Source of the DNA: Pseudomonas sp. R5-89-07
GTDB taxonomy: Bacteria > Pseudomonadota > Gammaproteobacteria > Pseudomonadales > Pseudomonadaceae
Direction: 5' to 3'
DNA length: 64,000 bases
Assembly: GCF_003851685.1 (NCBI RefSeq)
Contig: NZ_CP027727.1
Coordinates: 4,154,001 to 4,218,000, forward strand
Shown here: one piece after another, positions 1 through 9,288 of the stretch
Numbering within the stretch: the stretch's first letter is position 1
How the letters are laid out: the number at the start of each line of letters is the position of its first letter
Program-made: the position numbers and the translations under genes
The notes under the pieces: generated by a model
The model's input: only the letters and a program-made list of their open reading frames with translations
What the model was told of the DNA's origin: nothing
The model's database searches: none

Positions 1-3000
1 ACGGCAGTTCATCGGCGAGCATCCCCGGCAAACGGCGCAAGGCGCTGAGGTCACGTTGCTGATGGTTGAACATGACCCGGAACAGGCCCTGCTCACGCGC
101 CTCGGGGAAAGCCTCCAGCAGTTGTTCGAACGGCAAGTCCTGATGCGCCTGGGCGTCCATCGCCGCCTGGCGTGTGACGGCCAACAGTTGGTCGAAAGGC
201 TGGCGCCCGTCCAGCTCGGCCCGCAGCACCAGGGTGTTGATAAAGAACCCCACCAGCCCTTGGGTTTCCTGGCGCGAGCGGTTGGCATTGGGCACGCCGA
301 TGCGGATATCGCGCTGGCCGCTGTAGCGATACAACAGCGTCTGGAACGCGGCCAGCAGCAGCATGAACGGGGTGGATTCATGGGCCTGTGCGGTCTGGCG
401 AATCGCCTCGCTGAGCTTGGCGCTCAGGCGGACGGTGTGCCGCGAGGCGCTGTTGAGCAGCTGCGCCGAACGCGGGTGGTCGGTGGCCAGGTCGAGGGTC
501 GGGTGGTCGCCGCCCAACGCTGCTTTCCAGTAGGTCAACTGGCGCTGGCCTTCACCGGCGGCCAGCCATTGGCGCTGCCAGCTGGCGTAGTCGGCGTAGT
601 GCAGGTGCAGGGGCGGCAACTCCAGGGCCTGGCCCTGGGAGGCTGCCGCGTAGAGATGGGAGAACTCGTCGATCAGAATATTCAGCGACCAGCCATCGGC
701 GATGATGTGGTGCAGGGTCACCAGCAGCTGGTGGTCTTCGTCATCCAGGCGCACCAGGGTTACCCGTAGCAGCGGGCCTTTTTCCAGGTCGAAGCGGGTG
801 CGGGCCTGGTCTTCGCGGATCTGCTGCGCACGGGCTTCACGCTCGGCGCCGGGCAGGTCGCCGAGGTCGATGACCTGCAGGTCGAACGCCACATGGGGCT
901 CGATGCGCTGGAACCCCTGGCCGTCACGCTCATAGAAGCGCGTGCGCAGGGCTTCGTGGCGCTGGATCAGGTGCTGGAAGCTTGCGCGCACCGCGTCTTC
1001 GTTCAACTCGCCGCGCAGGCGCAGGCCACCCGGGATCGTGTAGGCGCTGCTGTGGGGGTCCAGCTGCCAGGTAATCCACAAGCGGTTCTGGGCCAGGGAT
1101 TGTGGCAGGTCGCCGTGGCGCGACAGCGCGGGAATCGCGCCTTGGGCAACGCCACCGTCGTGCTGCAACTGTGCGATGCTGTCGGCAAAGCCCTGCAAGG
1201 TGGGCGCTTCGAACAGCAGCCGCAGGTTCAGCTCCAGGCCCAGGGTTTCGCGCAGGCGCGCGACCACTTGAGTAGCGCTGATGGAGTTACCGCCCAGCAG
1301 GAAAAAGTGATCGTCGGCGGCAACCGTTGGCACCTGGAGCTGTTCGCACCAGATCGCGGCGATATGGTGTTGCAGGGCCGACGCCAACGCTGCCCCGCTC
1401 GCCTGTGCTTGCAGGTCAGGGAACTGCGCGTAGCTGTCCAGGCCGCCGTCGGCATGGCGCAGCGCACATGCCGCCCGTTGCAGCTTGCCGCTGGAGGTTT
1501 TCGGCAGCGCGCCCGGGTTGAGCAGCACCACCACGCACGGCGCCTCCTGGTAAGCCTCGGCTACCGCTTGGCGAATCGCCTTGATCAGCGCTTCGGGCGG
1601 CAGGATTTTCTGCACGCTGCGGCTGATTTCCGCAGCGATGCCGATGCCTTCCAGGCCCTGATCGTTGACCGCAAACGCCGCCACGCGGCCCTTGCGCACC
1701 ACTTCGACTTCACGCTCGATGGTGTGCTCGATGTCCTGCGGGTAGAGGTTGTGCCCGCGTACGATCAGCAGGTCCTTCAGGCGCCCGGTGATGTACACCT
1801 CGCCGTCACGGATAAAACCCAGGTCACCCGTGCGCAACCACGTGCGACCGGCGTGCTGGACGAAGGTCTTGGCGCTGGCCTCGGGGTTGCGCCAGTAACC
1901 CTGGGCAATGCTCGGGCCGCTCGCCCAGAGTTCGCCCACGCAGGTGTCGGCCAACTCGCTCAGCGTATGCGGGTCGGCGATCAGCACGGCGTGGTCCGGC
2001 TGAGCAGTGCCGCAGCTCATGATCGCACTGCCCTGCCCCGGCTCGGCGCGGTTGGCGGCCAGCGCCTGCTCATCCACGCGCAGCGCCGGGATGCCTTGGC
2101 CACGGGTGCCACCCGCGACGAACAGGGTCGCTTCGGCCAGCCCATAGGAAGCGAAGAAGTTGTTCGAGGTGAAACCGCAGACGGCGAACTTATCGGCGAA
2201 GCGTTCCAGGGTGTCCAGGCGGATCGGCTCGGAACCGGAATAGGCCACGCGCCATTGGCTCAGGTCCAGGCGCTCCAGGGCCGACTCGCTGACTCGTTCG
2301 CTGCACAGTCGATAGGCGAAGTCGGGCCCACCGCTGATGGTGCCACCGTATTCGCTGATCGCTTCCAGCCAGCGCAACGGCCGCGCCAGAAAATAGGCCG
2401 GCGACATCAGCACGCACGGCACGCCACTGAAGATCGGCTGCAGCAGCCCGCCGATCAAACCCATGTCGTGGTACAGCGGCAACCAGCTGACGATCACATC
2501 GTGCGGGTTGAGGTCGATGCCAAAGCCGCGGCGGATCAGCAGTTCGTTGGCCACCAGGTTGCCGTGGCTGACTTGCACACCCTTGGGCAGCGCGGTGGAG
2601 CCGGAGGTGTATTGCAGGAAGGCAATGTCATCGGGTTGCAGCTCGGGGGCGACCCAGTGGTCGGCGAGCTGTGCGTCGAGGGTATCCACGCTCAATACCG
2701 GTGGTGCGTTGTCAATCTGCGCCAGGCCATCGGCAAGACTGGCGATGGTCAGCAACCGGCGCGGCTCGGCATCGCTGATGATCGACAGCAAGCGTTCCTG
2801 GTGATGACGCTTGGTGGATTCCGGCGGGTAGGCCGGCACCGCGATCACCCCGGCGTACAGGCAGCCAAAGAACGCCGCGACATAGTCCGGGCCGCTGGGG
2901 AACAACAGCACCGCGCGCTCGCCCAACGCCACATCGGCTTGCAAGGCGGCGGCGATGGTGCGCGCGCGCAGGTCCAGGTCTCGGTAACTGAGCACCACGC

Positions 3001-3112
3001 TGTGCTCGGCGGACTCGGCCAGAAAGCGCAGGGCTACCTGGTCCGGCGTTTGCGCGGCACGGCGCTGGAGGGACTGGACCAGGGTGCGGGGAAGTTCGAA
3101 GGCGTCCATCAT
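1..3112 (-). CDS. pvdL: Pyoverdine chromophore NRPS PvdL, 5' part (runs off the window)
   Basis: Non-ribosomal peptide synthetase that starts pyoverdine chromophore assembly in the cytoplasm. About 1037 residues are visible. An acyl-CoA/acyl-AMP ligase domain fills residues 1 to about 580, with the AMP-binding motif YTSGSTALPKG near residue 167. A carrier domain follows with LGGNS (phosphopantetheine serine about 610). Then a condensation domain begins, with HHIIADGW near 801. An N-terminal acyl ligase before the first C domain is the hallmark of PvdL. I chose the upper of two adjacent ATGs because AGGA lies 5 bases before it. The thioesterase and PvdS next door repeat the known pvdL-pvdG-pvdS order. 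The remaining modules lie left of the window. Confidence 0.93.
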   Translation of the reverse strand, partial: MMDAFELPRTLVQSLQRRAAQTPDQVALRFLAESAEHSVVLSYRDLDLRARTIAAALQADVALGERAVLLFPSGPDYVAAFFGCLYAGVIAVPAYPPESTKRHHQERLLSIISDAEPRRLLTIASLADGLAQIDNAPPVLSVDTLDAQLADHWVAPELQPDDIAFLQYTSGSTALPKGVQVSHGNLVANELLIRRGFGIDLNPHDVIVSWLPLYHDMGLIGGLLQPIFSGVPCVLMSPAYFLARPLRWLEAISEYGGTISGGPDFAYRLCSERVSESALERLDLSQWRVAYSGSEPIRLDTLERFADKFAVCGFTSNNFFASYGLAEATLFVAGGTRGQGIPALRVDEQALAANRAEPGQGSAIMSCGTAQPDHAVLIADPHTLSELADTCVGELWASGPSIAQGYWRNPEASAKTFVQHAGRTWLRTGDLGFIRDGEVYITGRLKDLLIVRGHNLYPQDIEHTIEREVEVVRKGRVAAFAVNDQGLEGIGIAAEISRSVQKILPPEALIKAIRQAVAEAYQEAPCVVVLLNPGALPKTSSGKLQRAACALRHADGGLDSYAQFPDLQAQASGAALASALQHHIAAIWCEQLQVPTVAADDHFFLLGGNSISATQVVARLRETLGLELNLRLLFEAPTLQGFADSIAQLQHDGGVAQGAIPALSRHGDLPQSLAQNRLWITWQLDPHSSAYTIPGGLRLRGELNEDAVRASFQHLIQRHEALRTRFYERDGQGFQRIEPHVAFDLQVIDLGDLPGAEREARAQQIREDQARTRFDLEKGPLLRVTLVRLDDEDHQLLVTLHHIIADGWSLNILIDEFSHLYAAASQGQALELPPLHLHYADYASWQRQWLAAGEGQRQLTYWKAALGGDHPTLDLATDHPRSAQLLNSASRHTVRLSAKLSEAIRQTAQAHESTPFMLLLAAFQTLLYRYSGQRDIRIGVPNANRSRQETQGLVGFFINTLVLRAELDGRQPFDQLLAVTRQAAMDAQAHQDLPFEQLLEAFPEAREQGLFRVMFNHQQRDLSALRRLPGMLADELP

Positions 3113-3163
3113 GGGGTTCCTGCCTGAAATCGGCTTACGGGAAAGTCGGGAAGTCGGTGAGAT

Positions 3164-3916
3164 TCAGCCGGCGGCCAGTTGCCGCGCCGCGCCATTGCGC
3201 CAACGGGCCAGGTGTTCGTCGGCGTAGCGGCGCAGGCAGCGCAGCACGGCGCTTTCGTGCTGCACGAGGAAGAAGTGGTGACCGTCGAACATGTCGAGGG
3301 AAAAACCGCTGGCGGCCTCGAGCTGCCAGTCGAGCAATTGGTCGGCGCGCACGCTGTCCTGCTTGCCGCCGAACACATGGATCGGCAGGCCCAGCGGCTC
3401 GCGCTCGCCATAAGTGAAACTGCCGCACAGCAGGAAATCGGCGCGCAGGATCGGCAGCATCAACTGCATCAACTCGGCATTGGCCAACGCGGCGTCGCAG
3501 GTGCCCTGCAGTTCGCGCAGGCGGGCGATCAGTTGTCCGTCGGTCTTTTCGATGGCGTATTCGCTGACATCACGCCGCGCCGGGCCGGCAGTGCCGGAGG
3601 CAAACAACGCCAGCGGAGCCGGTGCATTGCGCGCGTTCAATGCGTGCGCCAGTTCGAACGCCAGCAGGCCGCCGAGGCTGTGGCCAAACAACGCATAAGG
3701 GCCCTTGAGGTCGCGGCTGATTTCAGCGGCGAGCTGGGCCGCAAGGGCCTTGATATCGCGCTGCAACGGCTCGCCCATGCGCATGCCGCGCCCCGGCAGT
3801 TCCAGCGGGCACACCTGCAACCAGTCCGGCAGCACTCGACGCCAGCGTGCGTAGACCGAGGCGCTGGCGCCTGAATGGGGCAGGCAAAACAGGCGCAGCG
3901 GCGTAGGCGTACTCAT
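3164..3916 (-). CDS. pvdG: Type II thioesterase PvdG
   Basis: A 250-residue alpha/beta-hydrolase of the external (type II) thioesterase family. Such enzymes clear mis-primed or stalled acyl groups from NRPS carrier domains. Visible features are [10 protein letters not shown] near the N-terminus, the nucleophile elbow GHSLGG (Ser80), a likely acid in GGKQD (Asp187) and a histidine in DGHHFFL (His213 or 214). It lies 51 bases upstream of pvdL on the same strand and is probably co-transcribed with it. Its 5' side faces pvdS, so the pyoverdine promoters sit in the gap between them. Family and length are typical; the name rests on synteny plus family. Confidence 0.93.
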   Translation of the reverse strand: MSTPTPLRLFCLPHSGASASVYARWRRVLPDWLQVCPLELPGRGMRMGEPLQRDIKALAAQLAAEISRDLKGPYALFGHSLGGLLAFELAHALNARNAPAPLALFASGTAGPARRDVSEYAIEKTDGQLIARLRELQGTCDAALANAELMQLMLPILRADFLLCGSFTYGEREPLGLPIHVFGGKQDSVRADQLLDWQLEAASGFSLDMFDGHHFFLVQHESAVLRCLRRYADEHLARWRNGAARQLAAG

Positions 3917-4121
3917 CGAGCGAGGCCCCCAAGCTGAAACACGCTGCGTGCACGATAAAAACCCATTTCGTCCTCCTGCGGGTGCTGATCCTTGGCCGTT
4001 CTACTAACGGACCTGTCACCCAGAAGAACGGACGGACTCGGCAAATAATTAGTCGCCGAGGGCGAGCGAGACGCGGTTCACACCTTCCTGGAAAGCATAA
4101 GATTAGTTCGCCTTCTCATTT

Positions 4122-4140
4122 GACAATAATTATCATTAAG
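4122..4140. promoter_or_regulatory. Putative Fur box upstream of pvdS
   Basis: The 19-mer GACAATAATTATCATTAAG matches the classical Fur consensus (GATAATGATAATCATTATC) at about 14 of 19 positions. It sits about 80 bases before the pvdS start in an AT-rich stretch. Iron-loaded Fur is known to repress pvdS in Pseudomonas, so this is the expected control site. The assignment is a motif match only. Confidence 0.75.
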
Positions 4141-4218
4141 CATAATTTGTTGCCCGATGTGTAGGAGGCCTCAGCAAGGACGCCCTCCCCTAACCTCTTT
4201 TGCAACAAGGTGATTTCC

Positions 4219-4770
4219 ATGACGGAACCAGTAACCACAGGCAGGTGCGACTCACCACTTCTCCAGGCGTTCGTCGACAATCGACTGATCCTGGTGAAGA
4301 TCGCGGCACGTATTACCGGCTGTCGTTCGCGTGCCGAGGATGTGGTGCAGGACGCCTACTTTCGGCTGCAATCGGCACCGACCATCACCTCTTCGTTCAA
4401 GGCCCAGCTGAGTTATCTGTTCCAGATCGTGCGCAACCTGGCGATTGATCACTACCGCAAGCAGGCCCTGGAGCTCAAGTATTCCGGGACCGAAGAGGAA
4501 GGCTTGAACGTGGTGATCCACGGCGCTTCACCGGAAACCTCCCACATCAATTTCAATACCCTGGAAAACATTGCCGACGCATTGACCGAGCTGCCGCAGC
4601 GCACCCGCTACGCGTTCGAGATGTACCGCCTGCACGGCGTGCCGCAGAAGGACATTGCCAAGGAACTGGGGGTTTCACCGACACTGGTGAACTTCATGAT
4701 TCGCGATGCGCTGGTGCATTGCCGCAAGGTGTCGGGCAACCATAGCGATACCTTTGCGCGCAGGGTCTGA
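4219..4770 (+). CDS. pvdS: Iron-starvation ECF sigma factor PvdS
   Basis: A 183-residue extracytoplasmic-function sigma factor that directs RNA polymerase to pyoverdine promoters when iron is scarce. Region 2 is visible as ITGCRSRAEDVVQDAYFRL and SYLFQIVRNLAIDHYRK. Region 4 is visible as GVPQKDIAKELGVSPTLV. The protein is nearly identical to the PvdS sequence I recall from P. aeruginosa apart from its ends. The ATG at 4219 is preferred over an in-frame GTG at 4210 because AAGG lies about 8 bases before it. It is divergent from pvdG/pvdL and lies behind a Fur-box-like site, as expected for a Fur-controlled master activator. Confidence 0.95.
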   Translation: MTEPVTTGRCDSPLLQAFVDNRLILVKIAARITGCRSRAEDVVQDAYFRLQSAPTITSSFKAQLSYLFQIVRNLAIDHYRKQALELKYSGTEEEGLNVVIHGASPETSHINFNTLENIADALTELPQRTRYAFEMYRLHGVPQKDIAKELGVSPTLVNFMIRDALVHCRKVSGNHSDTFARRV

Positions 4771-4787
4771 AAACAGCAGAAACCAAT

Positions 4788-4944
4788 GTGGGAGGGGGCT
4801 TGCCCCACTGGTTCACTGTAGGAGCGAGCTTGCTCGCGAAGAGCGCACAGGCAACGCGTTCATTCTGAATAAACGCGGTGGCCCTGAGTTCTTCGCGAGC
4901 AAGCTCGCTCCTACAAAATGGCATTAGGGCAAGCCCCCTCCCAC
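4788..4944. repeat. Nested REPIN: one REP doublet inside another
   Basis: The outer arms are GTGGGAGGGGGCTTGCCCC (from 4788) and its inverse ending at 4944. The inner arms are a different REP family: GTAGGAGCGAGCTTGCTCGC (from 4818) and its inverse ending at 4914. All four arms are palindromic REP units in inverted pairs. They lie between the 3' ends of pvdS and a convergent binding-protein gene, where the structure may also act as a terminator. Confidence 0.88.
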
Positions 4945-4962
4945 AGTTGATCTTCTGCGTTC

Positions 4963-5751
4963 TCAGGGCACTGGCATTACATCGATGCGATACGGCTCGA
5001 AAATCTTCAGCATCTGGCCATTATCTCGCAGCTGCTTGAGCAGCCCGGCAAACGCCGGCCCGCTGATCGGGGCCTTCGGCCTTAGCAACGCGTAATGGTG
5101 ATAGACCTGGTCAGTGCGCTCCGACACCAGGAATTTGCCCGCCATGTCGGCGTTGCGCACCATGAAGTCACTCAAGTACGAACGCGTCACCAAGGCGATG
5201 TCCGCACGACCGCGAGCCACCATCAGCAAGTTGCTGTCGTGGGAGTAGGTCAAGGTGGCGTGGAAGTGCTCGGTCAGGTATTTGGGGTCGGGGTTGAAGT
5301 TGGCGAAGGCGTAGTGATAACCGCTGAACACCGCCAGGCGTTTGCCGGCAAGGTCGGTGAAAAAGCTCTGGTCGCGGCCGGGCTCACGCTCGGCGACGAA
5401 GATTTCCGCATCTTCCAGGCCCATATCGACGCTGGTATGGGGAATGTCATTCCAGCCCCAGGACGGGTTTTCGAAGATCGCCATGTCGACGCGGCCTTGC
5501 TCGAAATCGCGGAACCGTCTGGGTATCGAGGTGGGCACCAGCACAAACTGATAGTCGCTTTGCGTGGCGTTCAACGCTTCGACCAATTGCGGCAGCAAAC
5601 CGGTATCGGCGCCTTGCTCAGGGCGTACGGTATAGGGTGGAAAATGCGCCGCGCCGACCCTTACCAACTGCGCGGCGCCAGCCTGCGTCCACCCTGCACT
5701 TCCCAATGCCCATAATGTAAGTCCTGCAGCCAGCCGCCATGGCGAAAACAT
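4963..5751 (-). CDS. Periplasmic substrate-binding protein, family 3 type
   Basis: A 262-residue secreted protein resembling the polar amino-acid (SBP_bac_3) binding-protein family. An N-terminal signal peptide is visible: Arg near residue 6, a hydrophobic core, and Ala-rich cleavage around residue 27. The mature part starts with VRVGAAHFPPYT and contains GLLPQLVEALN and GRVDMAIFENPSWGW, typical of the two-lobed fold. No permease or ATPase gene is adjacent, so it may be an orphan receptor or serve a distant transporter. The ligand cannot be told from sequence. The pyoverdine genes next to it are probably unrelated because it is convergent with pvdS and separated by a REPIN. Confidence 0.75.
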   Translation of the reverse strand: MFSPWRLAAGLTLWALGSAGWTQAGAAQLVRVGAAHFPPYTVRPEQGADTGLLPQLVEALNATQSDYQFVLVPTSIPRRFRDFEQGRVDMAIFENPSWGWNDIPHTSVDMGLEDAEIFVAEREPGRDQSFFTDLAGKRLAVFSGYHYAFANFNPDPKYLTEHFHATLTYSHDSNLLMVARGRADIALVTRSYLSDFMVRNADMAGKFLVSERTDQVYHHYALLRPKAPISGPAFAGLLKQLRDNGQMLKIFEPYRIDVMPVP

Positions 5752-5844
5752 CTAGGCACACACCGTTGAATTCTATGATGGCGATAAGCTAGGCGCTTTT
5801 CCCCATAGAGACAACTTTTCGCCAGCAAATTAATAGCTTGCGCC

Positions 5845-6468
5845 TCAGTCGGCCTTGAGCACCATCAGCAGGGCTTCTTCGGCCAGTTCTTCGAGTGTCA
5901 GGCTGCCTTGGGTGCGGAACCAGGTGGTGGTCCAGGACAACGCGCCGGTCAGGAAGCGCCGGGTGATAAACACGTCGCCCCTGATGTAGCCGGCGGCCTT
6001 GGCTTCGCCCAGTACCTGTAGCCAGATGTCTTCGTACACGTCGCGCAAGGCCAGCACCTGGGCCTGACCGTCGGCAGACAATGAACGCCATTCGTACACC
6101 AGCACCGCCATCGCCTCCCCGCTGCCGCCCATGATCGACTGCAATTCGCAGCGGATCAGCGCCAGTACGCGCTCGCGCACGGTACTCGCCTGCTCCAGCG
6201 CAGCCCGCATCATCGCGGTGTTGTAGAGGATGGTTTCTTCCATCACTGCGCGCAGGATCTCGTCCTTGCTCTTGAAGTGATGAAAGATGCTGCCGGACTG
6301 GATGCCCACCGCGCCGGCCAGGTCGCGCACGGTGGTGCGCTCGAAGCCCTTGTTGCGAAACAGGTGCGCCGCGGTTTGCAGCAACTTGCCCCGGGCACTC
6401 TCGGGGTCGGTCAATTGTCCACCGTCGACCATGGTGCGCATTACTCGCAGGGCCTGGGGGTCATCCAT
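5845..6468 (-). CDS. atuR: TetR-family repressor of terpene utilization, AtuR
   Basis: A 207-residue TetR-family regulator. The helix-turn-helix is visible as TTVRDLAGAVGIQSGSIFHH near residues 46-65; the rest is the variable ligand-binding domain. I start it at the ATG at 6468 (GGGAGA seven bases upstream) rather than the in-frame ATG at 6483. It is divergent from atuA, and the intergenic region carries two related inverted repeats. In P. aeruginosa AtuR represses the atu cluster by binding two 13-bp inverted repeats in the atuA-atuR gap, which fits this arrangement. The inducer is probably an acyl-CoA intermediate, but that is not visible here. Confidence 0.86.
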   Translation of the reverse strand: MDDPQALRVMRTMVDGGQLTDPESARGKLLQTAAHLFRNKGFERTTVRDLAGAVGIQSGSIFHHFKSKDEILRAVMEETILYNTAMMRAALEQASTVRERVLALIRCELQSIMGGSGEAMAVLVYEWRSLSADGQAQVLALRDVYEDIWLQVLGEAKAAGYIRGDVFITRRFLTGALSWTTTWFRTQGSLTLEELAEEALLMVLKAD

Positions 6469-6525
6469 GCTGCTCTCCCTCATGTCTACTATCGTCTTGG
6501 GCGGCAATTTAGGCCGTGACCGCCA

Positions 6526-6543
6526 ACCAAGCAAGCGCTCGGG
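6526..6543. promoter_or_regulatory. Putative AtuR operator 1 (imperfect dyad)
   Basis: ACCAAGC-AAGC-GCTCGGG, an imperfect version of the perfect dyad 27 bases downstream. Its first 13 bases from 6527 (CCAAGCAAGCGCT) recur exactly inverted at 6573-6585. The location in the atuR/atuA divergent promoter suits a TetR operator. Confidence 0.66.
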
Positions 6544-6569
6544 TAAAACTTGTGTACAGGGTTTACAAA

Positions 6570-6587
6570 CCAAGCGCTTGCTTGGTA
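6570..6587. promoter_or_regulatory. Putative AtuR operator 2 (perfect dyad)
   Basis: ACCAAGC-GCTT-GCTTGGT has perfect 7-base arms around a 4-base centre. It lies 34 bases before the atuA start. Together with operator 1 it gives two TetR-type sites about 44 bases apart, matching the two-site architecture described for AtuR. Confidence 0.72.
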
Positions 6588-6621
6588 GCCTCGCCACCAG
6601 CCATTCGAGGAAGGATTTCTC

Positions 6622-8400
6622 ATGAGCAAGACCGTTCGCATCGGCTGTGCCAGCGCCTTCTGGGGCGACACCTGCACCGCAGGCGCCCAGTTGGTGCACG
6701 GCGGCGCCCTGGATTACCTGGTGTTCGACTACCTGGCGGAGGTCACGATGTCGATCCTGGCCGGGGCGCGCATCAAAGACCCCAAGGCCGGTTACGCCGC
6801 CGATTTTGTCGAGGTGCTCACGCCGCTGCTGGCCGATATCCAGCGCCAGGGCATCCGGGTGATCAGCAATGCCGGCGGCATCAACCCCCAGGCCTGTGCG
6901 ACAGCTTTGCAAGCGGCCTGCAATAGCGCCGGGGTTGCCCTGAAGATCGCCGTCCTGCTCGGCGATGACCTGCATGCGCAACTCAAGCACCTGCCGGACG
7001 TTACCGACATGTTCAACGGCGCGCCGCTGCCACCTGCGTGCATGTCCGCCAATGCCTACCTCGGCGCACCAGGCATTACCGCAGCGCTCGCGCTCGGCGC
7101 CGATATCGTCATCACTGGCCGGGTGGTCGACAGCGCGGTGGTCAGCGCGGCGCTGGTGCATGAGTTCGGCTGGTCGTGGCAAGACTATGACCACCTCGCC
7201 CAGGCCGCCCTGGCCGGGCACATCATCGAATGCGGCGCGCAATGCACCGGCGGCAACTTCACCGACTGGCGCGACGTGCCGGACTATGAGCACATCGGTT
7301 TCCCCATCGTCGAAGTCAGCGCCGACGGCCAGTTCACGGTGAACAAGGTCGAGGGCAGCGGCGGCTTGATCAGTGAACTGAGCGTGGCCGAACAGCTGCT
7401 GTATGAGATTGGCGATCCCCGCGCCTACCGGCTGCCTGATGTGATCTGCGATTTCAGCCAGGTCAAGGTGCAGCAGCAAGGCAAACACTGCGTGCGCTTG
7501 CACGGCGCCAAGGGGCTGCCGCCGACCGAGCAGTACAAGGTCAGTGCCACTTATCTTGACGGCTTCCGCTGCACCGCCAGTTGCCTGCTGGCCGGCATCG
7601 ATGCGGTGGCCAAGGCCGACCGAGTCAGCCAGGCCATCATCCACAAGACCTCCGAACTCTTCAGCCAGCGCGGCTGGGGGCCCTACACCGAGGTGAACAT
7701 AGAACTGCTCGGCAGCGAAGCCACCTACGGAGGGCACGCCCAACGTCAGGACTGCCGGGAGGTGGTGATCAAGCTGGCGGTGCGCCACCCCCACAAGCAG
7801 GCACTCCTCCTGTTTGCTCGCGAAATCGCCCAGGCCGCTACCGGCATGGCGCCGGGGCTGACCGGGATCGTCGGCGGCAGGCCCACGGTGTATCCACTGA
7901 TCCGGCTGTTTTCGTTCCTGATCGATAAATCTGCCTGCGCCGTGACCCTCGACTACCAGGACGCACATCACGTCGTGGAGCTACCCGCCGCACGGCCGCC
8001 CCTCACCCCTGCCGCGCCCATCGAACCGCCCAAACCCCAGGGCCGTGCCGACGCCAGCGTGCCCCTGGTGAAACTGGCAGTGGCGCGCTCCGGCGACAAG
8101 GGTAACCACAGCAATATCGGCGTAATTGCCCGCGCGCCCGAGTACCTGCCGTGGATCGCCGAAGTGCTCACCCCCGAAGTGGTCGTCGACTGGATGAGCC
8201 ATGTGCTCGACCCGGTGTACGGCCGTGTCGAGCGCTGGTATTTGCCCGGCAGCCACAGCCTTAACTTCCTGCTGGAAAACGCCCTGGGGGGTGGCGGCAT
8301 TGCCAGCTTGCGCATCGACCCCCAAGGCAAGGCCTTCGCCCAGCAACTGTTGGAAATTCCCATCGCCGTGCCGCAACACATCGCCGATCAACTCACTTAA
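6622..8400 (+). CDS. atuA: Acyclic terpene utilization protein AtuA
   Basis: A 592-residue member of the AtuA/DUF1446 family, first gene of the citronellol/geraniol catabolic operon. The N-terminal part starts [12 protein letters not shown] and includes [10 protein letters not shown] and [13 protein letters not shown], conserved-looking motifs of the family. A shorter C-terminal domain starts near [22 protein letters not shown], as in longer AtuA proteins. GAGGAAGGA precedes the ATG. Its exact reaction is not established; in P. aeruginosa atuA is needed for growth on citronellol. It is divergent from atuR and followed closely by atuB. Confidence 0.9.
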   Translation: MSKTVRIGCASAFWGDTCTAGAQLVHGGALDYLVFDYLAEVTMSILAGARIKDPKAGYAADFVEVLTPLLADIQRQGIRVISNAGGINPQACATALQAACNSAGVALKIAVLLGDDLHAQLKHLPDVTDMFNGAPLPPACMSANAYLGAPGITAALALGADIVITGRVVDSAVVSAALVHEFGWSWQDYDHLAQAALAGHIIECGAQCTGGNFTDWRDVPDYEHIGFPIVEVSADGQFTVNKVEGSGGLISELSVAEQLLYEIGDPRAYRLPDVICDFSQVKVQQQGKHCVRLHGAKGLPPTEQYKVSATYLDGFRCTASCLLAGIDAVAKADRVSQAIIHKTSELFSQRGWGPYTEVNIELLGSEATYGGHAQRQDCREVVIKLAVRHPHKQALLLFAREIAQAATGMAPGLTGIVGGRPTVYPLIRLFSFLIDKSACAVTLDYQDAHHVVELPAARPPLTPAAPIEPPKPQGRADASVPLVKLAVARSGDKGNHSNIGVIARAPEYLPWIAEVLTPEVVVDWMSHVLDPVYGRVERWYLPGSHSLNFLLENALGGGGIASLRIDPQGKAFAQQLLEIPIAVPQHIADQLT

Positions 8401-8412
8401 AGGACCGTCGCC

Positions 8413-9285
8413 GTGGCCTTCGACTCGATCTTCAAAGCCGACCTGCTCCAGGGGCAAAGCATTATCGTTACCGGAGGCGGCAGCGGTATTGGTCGTTGCA
8501 CCGCCCATGAGCTGGCGGCACTCGGTGCGCATGTGATCCTGGTGGGGCGCAAGCCGGATAAGCTGGAAAAGGTCGCGACGGAAATCGCCGAAGACGCTGG
8601 CACCGCCGATTGGCACGCCTGCGATATCCGCGATGAAGACGCCGTGAAGCAATTGGTCGAACAGATCGTCGCCGACCACGGCCCAATCCATGGACTGGTC
8701 AATAACGCGGGCGGCCAGTACCCATCGCCACTGGCATCGATCAATCAAAAAGGCTTTGAAACCGTGCTGCGCAGCAACCTGGTCGGCGGCTTCGTGATGG
8801 CGCGGGAAGTGTTCAACCAGTCGATGAGCACCCACGGCGGTGCCATCGTCAATATGCTCGCCGATATGTGGGGCGGCATGCCCGGCATGGGCCACTCGGG
8901 TGCGGCGCGTGCGGGGATGGACAACTTCACCAAGACCGCGGCATTTGAATGGGGCCACGCCGGCGTGCGCGTCAACGCGGTGGCGCCGGGCTGGATCGCT
9001 TCCAGCGGCATGGACACCTACGAAGGCGCGTTCAAGGCGGTGATCCCCACCCTGGGCGAGCATGTGCCGCTCAAGCGGATCGGCACCGAGTCGGAAGTCA
9101 GCGCGGCCATCGTGTTTCTGCTCAGCCCCGCCGCCGCCTTTATCAGCGGCAGCACCTTGCGCATCGACGGCGCCGCCAGCCTGGGCAGCCGCGCCTGGCC
9201 GTTGCACAAGGCGAAGGCGCCCACTGAAGGGTTCAATGGTTTTCACCGCGCCTACCTGCCCGATGTGCTCAAGGCGGAGCACTAG
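8413..9285 (+). CDS. atuB: Short-chain dehydrogenase AtuB
   Basis: A 290-residue SDR oxidoreductase with a GTG start 12 bases after atuA and AGGA upstream. The Rossmann motif VTGGGSGIGR lies near residue 20 and NNAGGQ near residue 97. At the usual Tyr-x-x-x-Lys position it reads GHSGAARAGMDNFT, so the classical catalytic tyrosine is not obvious. This resembles 2,4-dienoyl-CoA reductase-like SDRs more than ordinary alcohol dehydrogenases. Its place between atuA and atuC gives the name. A role in terpenoid oxidation or in reducing an unsaturated acyl-CoA is an inference. Confidence 0.86.
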   Translation: MAFDSIFKADLLQGQSIIVTGGGSGIGRCTAHELAALGAHVILVGRKPDKLEKVATEIAEDAGTADWHACDIRDEDAVKQLVEQIVADHGPIHGLVNNAGGQYPSPLASINQKGFETVLRSNLVGGFVMAREVFNQSMSTHGGAIVNMLADMWGGMPGMGHSGAARAGMDNFTKTAAFEWGHAGVRVNAVAPGWIASSGMDTYEGAFKAVIPTLGEHVPLKRIGTESEVSAAIVFLLSPAAAFISGSTLRIDGAASLGSRAWPLHKAKAPTEGFNGFHRAYLPDVLKAEH

Positions 9286-9288
9286 GCC

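Noticed and set aside
893..3127. Long rightward open frame of 744 codons opposite pvdL
   Set aside because: Composition is typical of an antisense shadow in GC-rich DNA (rich in Gln, Arg, His, Ala). The minus strand carries unmistakable NRPS domains.
3946..3969. Candidate PvdS (iron-starvation) promoter before pvdG: GAAAT followed 16 bases later by CGC
   Set aside because: The known elements are TAAAT and CGT; both differ here, so I did not list it as a feature.
6469..7971. Leftward extension that would make AtuR 708 residues long
   Set aside because: The extra part is antisense to atuA. TetR proteins are about 200 residues, and a good ribosome site precedes the ATG at 6468.
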